From Methanosarcinales archaeon ex4572_44 (lineage in GTDB: Archaea > Halobacteriota > Methanosarcinia > Methanosarcinales > EX4572-44), in assembly GCA_002254825.2 (NCBI GenBank), contig NJEL02000019.1, forward strand, positions 1 through 12,974: a stretch of DNA of 12,974 nt, in the 5' to 3' direction. The translations under genes and the position numbers were made by a program. Of the stretch, positions 6,688 through 12,974 are shown in pieces. Position 1 is the stretch's first letter. Each line of letters opens with the position of its first letter. The notes below the pieces were generated by a model. The model was not told where the DNA came from, ran no database searches, and saw only the letters and a program-made list of their open reading frames with translations.

Positions 6688-6780
6688 CAGAGTGGCGGCG
6701 TCACTACAATGTTTTCTCATTCTGTGTCGTCGTGTGTGGTGTCTGGGTTTAACTAATTTGATCAACAGTGCTTTTGGAGG

Positions 6781-6796
6781 CGGAAAGTTTAAAAAC
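6781..6796 (+). promoter_or_regulatory. Strong BRE/TATA promoter of the EF-1alpha gene
   Basis: cggaaag (BRE-like, 6781-6787) is followed directly by tttaaaaac (TATA, 6788-6796), a near-consensus archaeal core promoter as expected for a highly expressed translation gene. Initiation near 6817-6820 would give a leader of about 55 nt that includes the gaggt Shine-Dalgarno at 6859-6863. Confidence 0.6.
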
Positions 6797-6872
6797 AAAA
6801 AACTGTATTAGTTGTGGCAGAAGTAGTTTGAATTGATTAAAGAATGATCAACTATAAAGAGGTATGAGTATT

Positions 6873-8144
6873 ATGGCTGTAGAGAAACCACATATGAACC
6901 TGGCAGTGATTGGTCATATTGACCATGGCAAGTCGACGCTTGTTGGAAGGTTGATGTATGAGACAGGTGCTGTGCAGGAACATATAATTGAGAAATATAA
7001 GCAAGAAGCAAAAGCCAAGGGCAAGGAGTCTTTTGCCTTTGCGTGGGTGATGGATCAGCTCAAAGAGGAGCGGGAGCGAGGTATCACCATCGATGTTGCA
7101 CATCAGAGATTTGACACTGATAAGTATTACTTCACCATTGTGGATTGTCCAGGGCACAGGGATTTTGTTAAGAATATGATCACTGGTGCGAGTCAGGCAG
7201 ATGCAGCGATCTTGGTAGTATCTGCCAAGGATGGTGTACAAGCTCAGACAAAGGAGCATGTTTTCCTCTCTCGGACCCTTGGTATCAACCAACTCATCAT
7301 CGCGATGAACAAGATGGATGAGGTGGACTATGCCGAGGGCAAGTTTACTGCTGTGAAGAATGATTTGGTCCAGTTGCTCAAGATGGTCGGGTACAAGCCC
7401 GATGAGATGGAGTTCATACCGACCTCTGCTTTCTTTGGCGATAATATATCAAAGTTGAGTGACCAGACCAAGTGGTATAAGGGACTAACGATCCTGCAGG
7501 CACTGGATACACTCAATGAGCCTGAGAAGCCTATCAAACTCCCGCTGCGCATACCTGTGCAAGACGTGTACACCATTTCGGGCATCGGCACGGTGCCCGT
7601 TGGCAGGGTTGAGACCGGTAAGATGAAGAAGGGTGATAACGTCATCTTCATGCCGAGCAAGTCATCGGGTGAGGTCAAGTCGATCGAGATGCACCACGAA
7701 GAGATACCAGAGGCTGTACCAGGGGATAACATCGGATGGAACGTGCGTGGCGTGGACAAGAAGAGTATTCGCAGAGGGGATGTCTGTGGCAATACCGATA
7801 AGCCGCCTGCTGTGGCTGAAGAGTTCACTGCGCAGATCGTGGTACTCCAACATCCATCAGCCATAACAGTTGGATACACACCTGTATTCCACTGTCACAC
7901 GGCACAAGTTGCATGCACCTTGATGTCACTTGACAAGAAACTCGATCCGAGGACTGGTCAGGTAAAAGAAGAAAATCCGACGTTCATCAAAGCTGGTGAC
8001 GCTGCAATAGTGACCGTCAAGCCAACCACGCCGTTGTGCATTGAGAAGATCAAGGAGATTCCACAACTGGGTCGGTTTGCCATACGGGACATGGGTCAGA
8101 CAATCGCCGCTGGAATGGTGATGGACCTCAAACTGAAACCCTAA
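6873..8144 (+). CDS. tuf: Translation elongation factor 1-alpha (EF-Tu equivalent)
   Basis: A 423-residue GTPase that delivers aminoacyl-tRNA to the ribosome. The G motifs are complete: GHIDHGKST (14-22), GITID (70-74), DCPGH (91-95), NKMD (146-149) and the SAF motif near 190, followed by the two beta-barrel domains with GIGTVPVGRVETG and the C-terminal HTAQVAC and QLGRFAIRDMGQT blocks. I place the start at ATG 6873 (MAVEKPHMNLAVIGH), the usual archaeal N-terminus, with gaggt nine bases upstream. The ATG at 6864 in the same frame adds only three residues and overlaps that Shine-Dalgarno. Length is normal and nothing is missing. S10 follows 48 nt later, the conserved archaeal EF-1alpha-S10 pair; the usual upstream partners S12, S7 and EF-2 are absent from this window, and two small zinc proteins stand there instead. 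Confidence 0.97.
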   Translation: MAVEKPHMNLAVIGHIDHGKSTLVGRLMYETGAVQEHIIEKYKQEAKAKGKESFAFAWVMDQLKEERERGITIDVAHQRFDTDKYYFTIVDCPGHRDFVKNMITGASQADAAILVVSAKDGVQAQTKEHVFLSRTLGINQLIIAMNKMDEVDYAEGKFTAVKNDLVQLLKMVGYKPDEMEFIPTSAFFGDNISKLSDQTKWYKGLTILQALDTLNEPEKPIKLPLRIPVQDVYTISGIGTVPVGRVETGKMKKGDNVIFMPSKSSGEVKSIEMHHEEIPEAVPGDNIGWNVRGVDKKSIRRGDVCGNTDKPPAVAEEFTAQIVVLQHPSAITVGYTPVFHCHTAQVACTLMSLDKKLDPRTGQVKEENPTFIKAGDAAIVTVKPTTPLCIEKIKEIPQLGRFAIRDMGQTIAAGMVMDLKLKP

Positions 8145-8192
8145 TCCACTCCAATTAAACCATTTTATTTTTTAGGGTAAAAGTGTTGTTCT

Positions 8193-8504
8193 ATGGTGCA
8201 GAAAGCAAGGATCAGACTCACAGGTACAAGTCCAAGCACGCTTGACGGGATCTGCGGGGAAGTTCGAAAGATAGCTGACAAGACTGGTGTGAATATAGCG
8301 GGTCCAATCCCGTTTCCAACCAAGAAGCTCGTCGTTCCATGTCGTAAAAGCCCCGATGGTGAAGGCACTGAAACATGGGATCACTGGGAGATGCGAATAC
8401 ATAAACGGCTGATAGATCTTGATGCCGACGAACGCGCGCTGCGACAGCTGATGAGAATCCAAGTGCCAAAAGACGTGAGCATCGAGATCGTTCTAACAAG
8501 CTGA
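8193..8504 (+). CDS. rpsJ: 30S ribosomal protein S10 (uS10)
   Basis: A 103-residue small-subunit ribosomal protein. It shows the archaeal uS10 pattern ARIRLTGTSPSTLDGIC at the N-terminus, IAGPIPFPTKKLVVPCRKSP in the middle, and the conserved HWEMRIHKRLIDLDAD plus VPKDVSIEIVL at the C-terminus. Its length matches archaeal S10. ATG 8193 is the first methionine in the frame; a weak agggtaaaagtg stretch precedes it. It is the second gene of the EF-1alpha unit and probably co-transcribed from the promoter at 6781-6796. It converges with the - strand operon that ends at 8562. Confidence 0.96.
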   Translation: MVQKARIRLTGTSPSTLDGICGEVRKIADKTGVNIAGPIPFPTKKLVVPCRKSPDGEGTETWDHWEMRIHKRLIDLDADERALRQLMRIQVPKDVSIEIVLTS

Positions 8505-8517
8505 ACCACTACTATCC

Positions 8518-8563
8518 ACTCTCTTCTTCTCTCTTTTTCTTATTTCATTTTTCTTATTTCATT
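8518..8563 (+). terminator. Pyrimidine-rich tandem repeat, terminator of the EF-1alpha-S10 unit
   Basis: The 58 bases between the convergent genes are almost pure C/T on the + strand. A 14-base unit, tttttcttatttca, occurs twice in direct tandem (8534-8547 and 8548-8561). Repeated T5 runs downstream of the S10 stop fit archaeal T-tract termination for the + strand. The - strand gene ending at 8562 would see only purine-rich RNA here, so its own terminator is not provided by this element. Confidence 0.55.
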
Positions 8564-9776
8564 ATTCTCTCCGCAGTGCTTCGACTGGGTCGAGTCTTGC
8601 TGCTCGGTTTGCGGGGTATACGCCTGCTGTGGTGGTTGTGATTATCCCAAAGGCTAAGCCAATTGCGAGTGAGGTCCAGGATACTTTGAGTGGGAAGTCG
8701 CCGAGTGTTGATATTAGGATTGAGTTTGTTGCGCCGATTGTGATTCCTATTAGTCCGCTTACGAGTCCGAGTAGTCCTGATTCGAGCATGAAGAGTATTT
8801 GGATGTCTCCGCGGGTTGCGCCTACTGCTTTCATTACGCCTATCTCTTTTATTCGTTCGTGGACTGTCAGCATCATTACGTTGACTATGCCGATTCCTCC
8901 TACGATGAGTGATATTGCGCCGATGCCTCCGAGTCCGTATTTGATCATTGTGAGTACTCTCTCTATTCCTTCGAGGATGGATTTCATTATGAAGACTGTG
9001 TATGCTTCGTCTTTGTGAAGCCTTTCGAGCGAGTCTTCCAGTTTTTCTGCTGTGGCCTCTATCTCGCTCTGGTCTTCTACTGTGACTAGAATGTGGGAGT
9101 ATGAGTATTTTGTTACGTCGAGGAGTTCTTTTAGTGACTGGTGTGTGGTGAAGATTTCCGTGTTTGTGTTGCTGTCGAATGCTGATATTTGTTCTTTTTC
9201 TTCGAGTATTCCGACGATTGTGAACTCTTTTGTTATGTCGTTGTTCTTGTTTGTGAGGGTCATGCGCATTCCTGGGTTCAGTGGTATTTTGAACATTTTG
9301 TTGGCGATGTCGCTTCCTATTACGATTGCGCTTCTGTCAGAATCTGTTAGGAAACGCCCTTTGTCTACTAATTCTGTGAGGTCTGGTTCTTTTGTAGGAG
9401 TGATTGCGGTTAGTGATATTGAGCGTTCTTCGTTTCTGAATTCTGCAAGCATGCCGCCGCCATTTCTTGGCGAGACTGTTTTTACTCCAAGGGTGTTTTC
9501 GAGGGCGTGTACGTCTTTGTCATCGAATTCTGCTGGTTTTTTGTAGACGTATCTTCCAGTTTCGGAATATGAGTTGCCGCCGGGAAATATGGTGATCACG
9601 TCAAGGTCTGCTCCTCCGAATGCCTCGCCCACGCCTTCTTCGAGCCCTTCGCCTACTGAGAGCATGACAACGATTGCGATGACGCCTATTATTATGCCGA
9701 GGCTTGACATTATGGTTTTGAATTTATTGCTCTTGAAACTGAGTTGCACCTGTTCGAGTGCATCGATTAGTTTCAC
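8562..9776 (-). CDS. MacB/FtsX-type ABC transporter permease
   Basis: A 404-residue membrane protein with the MacB layout: one helix near the N-terminus (about 22-44), a large extracytoplasmic MacB-PCD domain (about 50-275), then the FtsX domain with three helices (about 283-305, 330-355, 367-390). Diagnostic motifs are MSSLGIIIGVIAIVVML after the amphipathic start, GGIGIVNVMMLTVHERIKEI with KAVGATRGDI, and the C-terminal PANRAARLDPVEALRRE. Such permeases act as mechanotransmitters or lipid/peptide exporters with a separate LolD/MacB-type ATPase. The start is GTG at 9776, overlapping the preceding stop by 4 nt (GTGA), with ggagag upstream. No cognate LolD-type ATPase lies downstream, where S10 converges; the only ATPase in the operon is NatA-like. 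Codons end strongly in A or C, unlike natA and natB. Confidence 0.9.
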   Translation of the reverse strand: MKLIDALEQVQLSFKSNKFKTIMSSLGIIIGVIAIVVMLSVGEGLEEGVGEAFGGADLDVITIFPGGNSYSETGRYVYKKPAEFDDKDVHALENTLGVKTVSPRNGGGMLAEFRNEERSISLTAITPTKEPDLTELVDKGRFLTDSDRSAIVIGSDIANKMFKIPLNPGMRMTLTNKNNDITKEFTIVGILEEKEQISAFDSNTNTEIFTTHQSLKELLDVTKYSYSHILVTVEDQSEIEATAEKLEDSLERLHKDEAYTVFIMKSILEGIERVLTMIKYGLGGIGAISLIVGGIGIVNVMMLTVHERIKEIGVMKAVGATRGDIQILFMLESGLLGLVSGLIGITIGATNSILISTLGDFPLKVSWTSLAIGLAFGIITTTTAGVYPANRAARLDPVEALRRE

Positions 9777-10990
9777 TCTGATTTCGCTCTCCTGTGCCTC
9801 ATGAGTATGAAGAATCCAGAGACAGTTGCGAGTACTGCTGCAAGGATTGCAATAACAGTCAGGTCTACTTGCGTTTCTCTCTTCTGGGTGTGGGGGCTTC
9901 TCTGGTCTTTGAGTGCTACAGTCAGTGCGTCTGTCTCGTGCCAGTTGTTTCCGTTTTTGAATCTGAGTTTGAAGTTGATATCTGTTAGATCGTTTTCTTC
10001 TTTCATGTCGAACTTGACCGTGAAGAGTTCATCAGATTCCATTGTGCCGATGAAATATTCAGCAGGCTCAAATGTTGCATTTCCATCTGGGATTATGGTC
10101 ACAGCGTTTACAGTGTTGGGTCTGTTGTTTGCCACACTGAGTATGATTCTACCGGGGTTCAACTCTAGAGTTTCGGAGAGTACAGCGTCTATACTGGAGG
10201 AGTCCACGGTCACAGGTATCTTCAGGTTCAGGCTATAGAGTCTGGCGCTGCCCTCGAGCTTGAATTTGAGAAGATACGTGCCGTCTGGTGTGTTATTCTT
10301 GACCTGTATTGTGAATGGGAGTTCCAGAGAGTCTCCTGGACCTATTATTCCCACGTTGTAGTATGGCTCGCTTGTTACTTCTATCATCTCACTTTCTCCT
10401 GAGAGTTCTGCAGACTGTATCTGGGCGTTCATGCTGTAGTCACTCCCGTCCATTTCAATCGTGTACTCTGAGGCGCTGTTAGTTAGTTTGAGTGTTACAG
10501 TGGCTGTATCGCCTGGAATGAGGGCTTCAGGACTTACCACGCAGTTTTCAAGCTGCACAGTGCCTCTGGCGTCAACAACCTCGCTTCCTACTTCGATGTC
10601 AAATTCTCTTTTGGTGAAAGTGCCATCCACTCTGTAACCTAGCTCTATCGTGTTTGTACCCACAAAAGCATCCCTATCAACATGCACAGCGTATTTATAC
10701 ACTATTTCATCCCCTTCTCGTATTGTTCCAGGATACTTCACAGCGCTCTCACCTGTTTTGATGGAGAATGGATATTCTGGGATAAACTCGATTGATGCGC
10801 CGCTCACGTCGTTATCTCCTATGTTTTTCACCTGAACCCATATATTAAAGTCAGAGCCTGGGCTGACAGGATACGGATCATATTTTATAAGGCTGATCTT
10901 CAGGGAATTCTCCGCGAGCAGTGCCTCTGACACTCCAGCGGAAGATAGTATAATTATTGCTGCAAACAGTATCTTAATTCTCTCGTACAT
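9773..10990 (-). CDS. Secreted, membrane-anchored COG1361-like protein (CARDB/S-layer type repeats)
   Basis: A 405-residue protein with an N-terminal signal peptide (about residues 1-24, hydrophobic ILFAAIIILSSAGVSEA), three or so beta-sandwich domains of the CARDB/COG1361 type, and one C-terminal helix (about 378-397) followed by a basic tail RHRRAKSE. The topology is therefore extracytoplasmic domains anchored by one helix. Repeat-like phrases include YPVSPGSDFNIWVQVKNIG, ALIPGDTATVTLKLTNS and GPGDSLELPFTIQVKNN. COG1361 proteins commonly sit beside archaeal MacB and ABC-2 permeases as their surface partner. ATG 10990 has no good Shine-Dalgarno. The native natB frame would have overlapped it by 17 nt, so its translation probably depended on coupling. 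The stop overlaps the MacB-like start by 4 nt. Substrate unknown. Confidence 0.8.
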   Translation of the reverse strand: MYERIKILFAAIIILSSAGVSEALLAENSLKISLIKYDPYPVSPGSDFNIWVQVKNIGDNDVSGASIEFIPEYPFSIKTGESAVKYPGTIREGDEIVYKYAVHVDRDAFVGTNTIELGYRVDGTFTKREFDIEVGSEVVDARGTVQLENCVVSPEALIPGDTATVTLKLTNSASEYTIEMDGSDYSMNAQIQSAELSGESEMIEVTSEPYYNVGIIGPGDSLELPFTIQVKNNTPDGTYLLKFKLEGSARLYSLNLKIPVTVDSSSIDAVLSETLELNPGRIILSVANNRPNTVNAVTIIPDGNATFEPAEYFIGTMESDELFTVKFDMKEENDLTDINFKLRFKNGNNWHETDALTVALKDQRSPHTQKRETQVDLTVIAILAAVLATVSGFFILMRHRRAKSE

Positions 10991-11042
10991 ACTTTATCAA
11001 TTCTTTAATAGTTGGCTTTTTTCCATACATCAGCAGGCCTGC
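10974..11042 (-). pseudogene. Displaced C-terminal remnant of natB
   Basis: In the - strand frame with codons starting at 11042, the sequence reads AGLLMYGKKPTIKEL and continues IKYVREN to a TAA at 10976-10974. This is the conserved C-terminus of NatB-type permeases, out of frame with the natB ORF, which ends with an unrelated tail at 11005. It overlaps the first 17 nt of the COG1361-like gene. It shows that natB once ran 31 bases further and that a segment of length 3n+2 is missing (or 3n+1 inserted) at about 11041-11046. Confidence 0.75.
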
Positions 11043-12084
11043 TCTGATATACTGGAACTTCAGTTATTGATAAACGTAAAATCATTGTTAATGGTGATGT
11101 GAGTGGAAAATAGCTGAGTAGTCGTGCAAATATTGAGTTAGGACTCATAATTATAAACTGTAGGAAAAATAAGGGTATAACTCCGCTCATAGAGAACACA
11201 CCTGCTAACTGTTGTCCTTCTCTTAGCGTTGTTGACACCGCGCCAACGCCTGCCATTATGCTTGCGAATACCAGGTAGCCGAGGAGGAAGTAGATTGGCG
11301 CAAGAACTCCCAACAACGTGGAGATCTGCAGGTTTCCCAGGATGCCAATAGCAACCACTGGAGCAGATGATAGGATGAGAAGAGCGCCTGTGAACCAGAT
11401 CAGCAACTGGGCTAATCCCACTGCGCCAAGGCCCAGTATTTTTCCACTCAGAAGATCTCTGTGTGAGACAGAGGAGAGGAGAATTTCTATTATCCTGTTC
11501 TCTTTCTCCTCCACAATTCCCTGAAGAAGATAACCAGACGACGTGAAGATAGAGAGCACAAATAGCATGGCAAAACCGAATGGAAAGAGAAACGCACCAA
11601 TACCCTCTTTCTCCTCTTTATCCTTGTTCAGATTGAAATATTCGCTCTTCATCGGCTGTTTTACCCGCTCAACAAGTTCTTCTGACTCTCCACTCAAGAG
11701 GTTCTCCAAAAGAAAGCCCTTTATCTGGTTTTCCACTCCCCCAGAAACTGTTGAGGTGATTTTCTTCGTTGAGTAAATATTAATCTCTCCAGTGCTGAGA
11801 TAATCTGGAGGCACGACAAAGAAATGAGTGATCTCACCCTCAAAGAGTGCTTTTTTTGCAGATTCATAATCAGAATATTTCACAAAATCCTGCGAGTGAA
11901 AACTGTTGGTCGCGTCCACGTAGCCAATTTTCACGTCTTCACTATCGATATTATCTATAAAAAGAACTGGAAGCGCAACAATCGCGAAGATAAACAAAGG
12001 CATCCCTATAGTCATCAACAGAAACTCTTTTCTCTTAACATTTGTTTTGAATTCGTGCTTTGCTATGAGAAAATACTTTTTCAT
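11005..12084 (-). CDS. natB: NatB-like ABC-2 permease with damaged C-terminus
   Basis: A 359-residue membrane protein of the ABC-2/NatB family (COG1668), partner of the NatA-like ATPase. Seen: N-terminal MKKYFLIAKHEFKTNVKRKE, first helix (about 22-43), an extracytoplasmic domain (about 45-160), then helices near 165-190, 218-240, 243-272 and 300-313. The family block EEKENRIIEILLSS is at 192-205 and LSYFPLTSPLTMILRLSIT at 323-341. After VPVYQ (347) the sequence turns into an unconserved 12-residue tail SRPADVWKKANY. The family normally has one more helix and a basic end here, whose sequence survives in another frame. The start ATG overlaps the natA stop by 4 nt, with ggaagggg upstream. With the last helix lost, the product may be non-functional. 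The symbol follows the family; the transported substrate (Na+ in Bacillus) is not established here. Confidence 0.85.
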   Translation of the reverse strand: MKKYFLIAKHEFKTNVKRKEFLLMTIGMPLFIFAIVALPVLFIDNIDSEDVKIGYVDATNSFHSQDFVKYSDYESAKKALFEGEITHFFVVPPDYLSTGEINIYSTKKITSTVSGGVENQIKGFLLENLLSGESEELVERVKQPMKSEYFNLNKDKEEKEGIGAFLFPFGFAMLFVLSIFTSSGYLLQGIVEEKENRIIEILLSSVSHRDLLSGKILGLGAVGLAQLLIWFTGALLILSSAPVVAIGILGNLQISTLLGVLAPIYFLLGYLVFASIMAGVGAVSTTLREGQQLAGVFSMSGVIPLFFLQFIIMSPNSIFARLLSYFPLTSPLTMILRLSITEVPVYQSRPADVWKKANY

Positions 12085-12971
12085 GCCCCTTCCACCACTT
12101 CTATAAATATCTCATTGAGTGAGGGTGCAGAAATCTCAAACTTATTCACTCTTACCTCGTCCACTATGCTCTTTAACACGGTCTGGGCATCTACTCCAGA
12201 ATTAAGAATCAGTTCAGCATAATTGCCCGCGTTATTAACTTTTTTCACTCCAGGCATCCTTTTCAGTTCTCCATCAAACTCAAGGAAAATGGTATTTTTC
12301 CCGTATCTGGATTTTATCTCACCAATGCTTCCGTATAGGACTCCGTTTCCACGGTGTATCATAAAGATTCTGTCGCACATGCGCTCCACCTTATCCATCA
12401 TGTGCGTACTGATGAGAATGGTTTTCCCCTCGCTTTTAAGTTCAAGTATCAGATCCTGCACAAGCTTCATATTTACAGGGTCAAGACCTGTGAACGGTTC
12501 ATCAAGGATTACGAGATCTGGATCGTGAATGATCGCTGCAATGATCTGGATCTTTTGCTGCATACCCTTGCTGAGTTCAGAAACCTTCCTATCCCTGTGA
12601 GAGAGCAAACCCATCTTTTCAAGAAGTTCCAGTGTTCTCTCTTCACTCTGATTGTTCTTTAGTGATCCAAGATACATGAGGGTGTCCATAACCGTAAGCT
12701 TTCGATACAAACCCCGTTCCTCTGGAAGATAGCCTATAGAATCCTTAACCTCCCCCAATGGTCGATTGAAAACCGTTATCCTGCCAGAATCGGGACGTAT
12801 TATATCGAGAAGCATGCGTATAACAGTGGTTTTCCCGGCGCCGTTCGGGCCAAGCAGACCGAAGACTTCACCTGCTCTGATATCAAAGGATAAATCACTG
12901 ACCACAGCCTGTCCATCAAAGGATTTTGAAATATCCGATACCTCCACACTATTCATCCTCAATCCCACCAT
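12081..12971 (-). CDS. natA: NatA-like ABC transporter ATP-binding protein
   Basis: A 296-residue cytoplasmic ATPase of the NatA/YhaQ type (COG4152-like). Motifs: Walker A GPNGAGKT (41-48), GYLPEERGLY (80-89), where this subfamily has E in place of the usual Q-loop glutamine, signature LSKGMQQKIQ (133-142), Walker B LVILDE (153-158) and switch H190. The last ~80 residues form the DUF4162-like C-terminal domain typical of the family. The first gene seen of the - strand operon, it overlaps natB by 4 nt (ATGA). The start is uncertain: ATG 12971 is only 3 bases from the window edge and the frame is open beyond it, whereas ATG 12956 (MNSVEVSDISKSF) fits the family N-terminus best. The gene is complete in function-bearing regions; the substrate is unknown. 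Confidence 0.9.
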   Translation of the reverse strand: MVGLRMNSVEVSDISKSFDGQAVVSDLSFDIRAGEVFGLLGPNGAGKTTVIRMLLDIIRPDSGRITVFNRPLGEVKDSIGYLPEERGLYRKLTVMDTLMYLGSLKNNQSEERTLELLEKMGLLSHRDRKVSELSKGMQQKIQIIAAIIHDPDLVILDEPFTGLDPVNMKLVQDLILELKSEGKTILISTHMMDKVERMCDRIFMIHRGNGVLYGSIGEIKSRYGKNTIFLEFDGELKRMPGVKKVNNAGNYAELILNSGVDAQTVLKSIVDEVRVNKFEISAPSLNEIFIEVVEGA

Positions 12972-12974
12972 CCT

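Noticed and set aside
6604..6780. Possible tRNA or box C/D RNA in the gap before EF-1alpha
   Set aside because: No tRNA B-box or acceptor pairing on either strand and no clear C/D box pair; only a simple 7-bp hairpin is present.
6671..6811. A 46-codon + strand ORF (starts MALRCDRVAASLQ) running through the EF-1alpha promoter
   Set aside because: No Shine-Dalgarno and it overlaps the BRE/TATA element; chance frame.
6759..6852. Direct repeat TGATCAAC (6759-6766 and 6845-6852) flanking the EF-1alpha core promoter
   Set aside because: An eight-base repeat in about 250 bases is expected by chance nearly half the time.
1..12974. Mobile elements, CRISPR arrays or integrase sites
   Set aside because: No transposase, terminal inverted repeats, regularly spaced repeats or tRNA-linked attachment sites were seen.

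Overview
The window comes from a euryarchaeon of the methanogen / anaerobic alkane-oxidiser type, most likely Methanosarcinales or a close relative (Methanothrix, Syntrophoarchaeum and ANME-like lineages are all possible). The evidence is archaeal elongation factor 1-alpha followed by archaeal S10, an MptA-type GTP cyclohydrolase (methanopterin pathway), the double-ATPase component A2 (AtwA) of the methyl-coenzyme M reductase activation system, archaeal TATA/BRE promoter elements and T-rich terminators. The EF-1alpha sequence resembles Methanosarcina as I remember it. A species cannot be named from the window alone.

Layout, left to right on the + strand: the 3' part of mptA (1-795, cut by the window edge); a polytopic DUF2298 'YYY' membrane protein broken by a frameshift near 1935-1960 (893-2919); a tight three-gene operon of atwA, a V4R-domain protein and a PAC2-family protein (3062-5942); a sparse stretch with two very small zinc-binding proteins (6150-6317 and 6457-6603) separated by hairpins, a palindrome and promoter elements; then the translation genes for EF-1alpha (6873-8144) and ribosomal protein S10 (8193-8504). 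A pyrimidine-rich tandem repeat (about 8518-8563) closes the + strand block. From the right edge a four-gene operon runs on the - strand towards it: NatA-like ABC ATPase (12971-12081), NatB-like ABC-2 permease (12084-11005), a secreted, membrane-anchored COG1361-like protein (10990-9773) and a MacB/FtsX-type permease (9776-8562). Three of its genes are linked by 4-nt stop/start overlaps or were so before damage.

Functional reading: mptA feeds pterin cofactor synthesis. AtwA is needed to activate methyl-coenzyme M reductase, and its co-transcription with a V4R small-molecule-binding protein and a PAC2 protein is the most suggestive context for new function. The - strand operon looks like a cell-envelope export or stress module.

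The strongest unexpected observation is that two genes (the DUF2298 gene and natB) each lack a short internal segment and change frame at that point, while the conserved continuation of the protein is still legible in another frame just downstream. In natB the lost last transmembrane helix is followed by an intact, out-of-frame C-terminal motif that overlaps the next gene. These are either real small deletions or assembly errors. A second pattern is a base-composition gradient, keto-rich at the 5' end and amino-rich at the 3' end of each transcription unit.
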